Below, in pieces: positions 62,501-64,000 of a stretch of 64,000 nucleotides of DNA. Below the pieces are notes generated by a model that searched no databases, had not been told where the DNA came from, and worked only from the letters and a program-made list of their open reading frames with translations. The stretch is taken from assembly GCF_001552195.1 (NCBI RefSeq), contig NZ_BCQS01000036.1, forward strand, positions 43,472 through 107,471. Reading direction: 5' to 3'. A program made the position numbers and the translations under genes. This DNA is from Actinomadura latina NBRC 106108. Its GTDB lineage: Bacteria; Actinomycetota; Actinomycetes; Streptosporangiales; Streptosporangiaceae. Each line of letters begins with the position of its first letter. Positions within the stretch are counted from its first letter, which is position 1.

Positions 62501-62737
62501 CTGAGCCTCTGGCTCGGATGCTGCGAACCATCCCCGCGTGCGCGGGGCCGACGGGGTGGAACGGCTCAGGTAGCCTCATGAGTGGGAACCATCCCCGCGT
62601 GCGCGGGGCCGACGGTGTACGTCCTGTTTCCGCCGTGCGCGTCGTCGAACCATCCCCGCGTGCGCGGGGCCGACCACGTCGTGCATGTCGGATTCGATGA
62701 GGGCCCAGAACCATCCCCGCGTGCGCGGGGCCGACCC
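59582..62737 (-). CRISPR. Type I-E CRISPR array, 52 full repeats plus one partial, 51 spacers
   Basis: Repeats are 28 bases, on the plus strand starting GAACCATCCCCGCG and ending GCGCGGGGCCGAC. Spacers are 33 bases, except the rightmost, which is 35. Repeats run every 61 bases from 59582 to 60497, then 60573 to 62647, and a last at 62710. The internal arms CCCCGCG and CGCGGGG form the type I-E hairpin. Read on the minus strand the repeat has the usual type I-E orientation (ending GGGGATGGTTC), so transcription is probably leftward with the leader on the right. Variant repeats occur at 60009 (GGGGCGGAC end) and 60253 (TCACC start). Confidence 0.95.
60558..60572. repeat. Partial CRISPR repeat (15 bp) before the full repeat at 60573
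   Basis: GAACCATCCCCGC plus CG directly precedes the complete repeat, so one repeat start is duplicated. It explains the 15-base break in the 61-base spacing. Confidence 0.9.
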
Positions 62738-62893
62738 TTGCTGACCTGCGACGTTAGCAGCGGTGGTGCCGCTTTTCATTCAGTTGGTTCGTGATCACGG
62801 TGGGGTCTCCGAGACGTGATGATCTGGATTGGATTGCCTGTGGTTTCACAGTATGAGTCTCGTTTGTCGGTGTGATTCGCTACCTTCCCGTGT
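62738..62893 (-). promoter_or_regulatory. Candidate CRISPR leader and cas3 promoter region
   Basis: This 156-base stretch is clearly more AT-rich than the array and gene DNA around it. It joins the end repeat at CCCTTGCTGACC on the plus strand. Reading leftward it precedes the array like a leader; reading rightward it precedes cas3. The orientation is inferred from repeat polarity and base composition. Confidence 0.55.
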
Positions 62894-63439
62894 GTGGGCA
62901 TCCAAAGGCCGGTTCGGCAATCCCAAGATCCACTTGGAGTGCTGTGGGGTAAGAGCGCGGGTAAAGCTGGTGGGCAGGCCAATCTGCTGGTGCAGCACCT
63001 GCTGGATGCTGCTGCGGTAGCTGAGCTTGTTTGGGATCATTACTTGGCGCCGTCGGTCCGTCAGGCTTTGGATGGCGTGGCCGGTGGAAGCGGGGGCCGA
63101 AGGTTGCTGGCGTGGGTGTGCGGCATCCACGATATCGGCAAGGCAACGCCGGCGTTCCAGCATATGGATGCTGCCGGCGCCGACCGCGTTCTGCGCGCAG
63201 GGCTGACGTGGGATCAGCGCGCGGTGTTGCGGCACCGCTGGCGTCATGATCGGGCCGGGGGTTTCCTGCTGCGCAGATACCTGGCCGAGGCGGGATGGGC
63301 TGAGGAGAGTATCGGCTGGGTGTGGCCGCTGGTGGCAGGGCATCATGGCCGGTTCCCGACTTCCGGGGCGACGCTGGAGAATCGTCGCGCTAAAGGGCAG
63401 CTCAGTGGTAGAGCGCCTGAGCCTGGATCCACGGCGTGA
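62894..63439 (+). pseudogene. cas3: cas3 5' part (HD nuclease domain), truncated
   Basis: The frame from GTG 62894 reads the start of a Cas3 protein: DPLGVLWGKSAGKAGGQANL, VQHLLDAAAVAELVWDHYL, and the HD domain with metal-binding residues in VCGIHDIGKATPAFQHMD, RHRWRHDRAGGFLLRRYL and PLVAGHHGRFPTSG. Similarity ends near 63394 (residue 167); the stop at 63439 and everything after are unrelated. The helicase domain of about 600 residues is absent. An IS1380-family transposase lies directly downstream, so insertion is the likely cause. Array interference by this copy should be lost unless Cas3 is supplied elsewhere. Confidence 0.82.
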
Positions 63440-63632
63440 TTTCCGGTGATCCATGTTGGTTCCGATCTCGTCATGAGAGCCGGTCTGCTTGGCAGAGCGG
63501 CATTTCGGGGGCGTGCGGGGTCTGCCACGCGCAGGTCCGTGGCCTGTCCGGGGGTGCGGATCGGGGGTGGGATGCGCCGGCGGGCGCGGTGACTGTGATG
63601 GTCGTCGGGAGCGGTGACAGGGTCGGGGCGGG
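63440..63632. other. Junction between broken cas3 and the IS1380 transposase end
   Basis: About 190 bases with no gene. It should contain the terminal inverted repeat of the insertion element, but I could not identify it with confidence. Confidence 0.4.
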
Positions 63633-64000
63633 TCAGGCCGCTGTCGCTGGTGGTGGGTCGTGGACGGCCCGGAAGGTGTTCATCCACTCGGCCTGCCAGC
63701 GCCAGTGCTCGGGCAGGTGCACGGTGATGTGCCCTGCTGGTCCTGCCGGGCCGTGCCGGGCGAGCCGGGCCGGAACGCTGATCAGGTGGCGGCGCAGGGT
63801 GGCGCCGCGGGCACGCGCGTGGAACGCCGAGGCCAGGGTGCCGGTGGCGCGTAGCAGGTTGTGGGTGATGGCCGCGCAGGTGAGCCATGCGGCGTTGGCG
63901 TTGAAGTCGCCAGAGGGCAGATGCGCCAGCGGCCCGTCGATCAGGGTCGGCGTTGACCTGCTCGATGATGGCGTGGTCGCGGTGCTGGGCCTCGGCTTGG
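63633..64000 (-). pseudogene. IS1380-family transposase, C-terminal end (cut by window, frameshift)
   Basis: The minus strand reads QAEAQHRDHAIIEQVNAD at the window edge, then after a one-base shift near 63949 continues DGPLAHLPSGDFNANAAWL, CAAITHNLLRATGTLAS, RGATLRRHLISVPARLARHG and EHWRWQAEWMNTFRAVHD, ending at 63633. This is the C-terminal third of an IS1380-family transposase, including the HRDHAIIEQV segment that follows the catalytic core. The rest lies beyond 64000. Confidence 0.75.

Noticed and set aside
59467..62794. Many long open frames on both strands across the CRISPR region, up to about 490 codons
   Set aside because: The 61-base period moves each repeat through all frames and the repeat has no stop codons, so open frames are an artefact of the array; the predicted proteins are only translated repeats (PSPRARGR, TIPACAGP, NHPRVRGA).

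Overview
The window is high-GC DNA from a sporulating actinobacterium, most likely in or near Thermomonosporaceae/Streptosporangiales (an inference from an SsgB-like sporulation protein, two DUF574-type methyltransferases, a polyphosphate glucokinase, a Gly-Cys-Val tRNA cluster, and the codon and GC style; no rRNA is present to confirm it).

Layout. 1-9 kb is core and housekeeping: the 3' end of polA, a maleylacetate-reductase-like dehydrogenase, inorganic pyrophosphatase, a DUF574 methyltransferase, a CMD-type hydroperoxidase-like protein, a coupled pair of membrane envelope enzymes (GT39-like and sulfatase/LTA-synthase-like), a RibD-C reductase and a reduced phosphoribosyltransferase-like protein. 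9.0-9.5 kb holds gene debris. 9.57-16.2 kb is a three-gene set of secreted glucanases (GH3, GH64, GH55-like beta-helix), all carrying F5/8 type C (discoidin/CBM32-like) modules and probably aimed at beta-1,3-glucan such as fungal wall; two of the modules are nearly identical in DNA. 16.5-21.8 kb has a secreted S1 protease, a second DUF574 methyltransferase, an NmrA-like reductase, a G5 lipoprotein and a frameshifted HEAT-repeat gene. 21.8-22.1 kb is a tRNA Val-Cys-Gly cluster. 22.2-32.5 kb is ordinary chromosomal content (ArsR regulator, aminodeoxychorismate-lyase-like enzyme, PHP hydrolase coupled to a GH38 alpha-mannosidase, polyphosphate glucokinase, an SMR efflux/TetR pair with visible operators, soluble transhydrogenase, SsgB-like protein, TIGR02611 membrane protein).

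32.7-39.3 kb is a worn integration zone: tRNA-Val(CAC) with a frameshifted integrase and an excisionase-like gene, a second integrase remnant ending at a 3' fragment of tRNA-Pro(GGG), a third integrase cut by an in-frame TAG, and an IS701-family copy with CTAG flanks.

39.3-58.9 kb is a two-module catabolic locus that looks built for aromatic compounds. Module A (TetR control) has an acyl-CoA synthetase, an FAD monooxygenase, an FAA-type hydrolase and a VOC dioxygenase-like protein. Module B (GntR control) has an FAD monooxygenase, a SnoaL-like protein, a cupin, an extradiol-type VOC protein, an acyl-CoA dehydrogenase and a quinone oxidoreductase on one side, and an FAA hydrolase plus a complete LIV-type ABC importer on the other. 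A palindrome AGARTCGAYTCT occurs in both GntR-linked promoter regions. Two steps expected at the CoA end of such a pathway, a thiolase and a CoA-transferase, survive only as deletion scars.

58.9-64 kb contains further debris, a type I-E CRISPR array (52 full repeats and one partial, 51 spacers) probably transcribed leftward, and a cas3 gene cut short after its HD nuclease region, followed by the end of an IS1380-family transposase. The remaining cas genes, if present, lie beyond the window.
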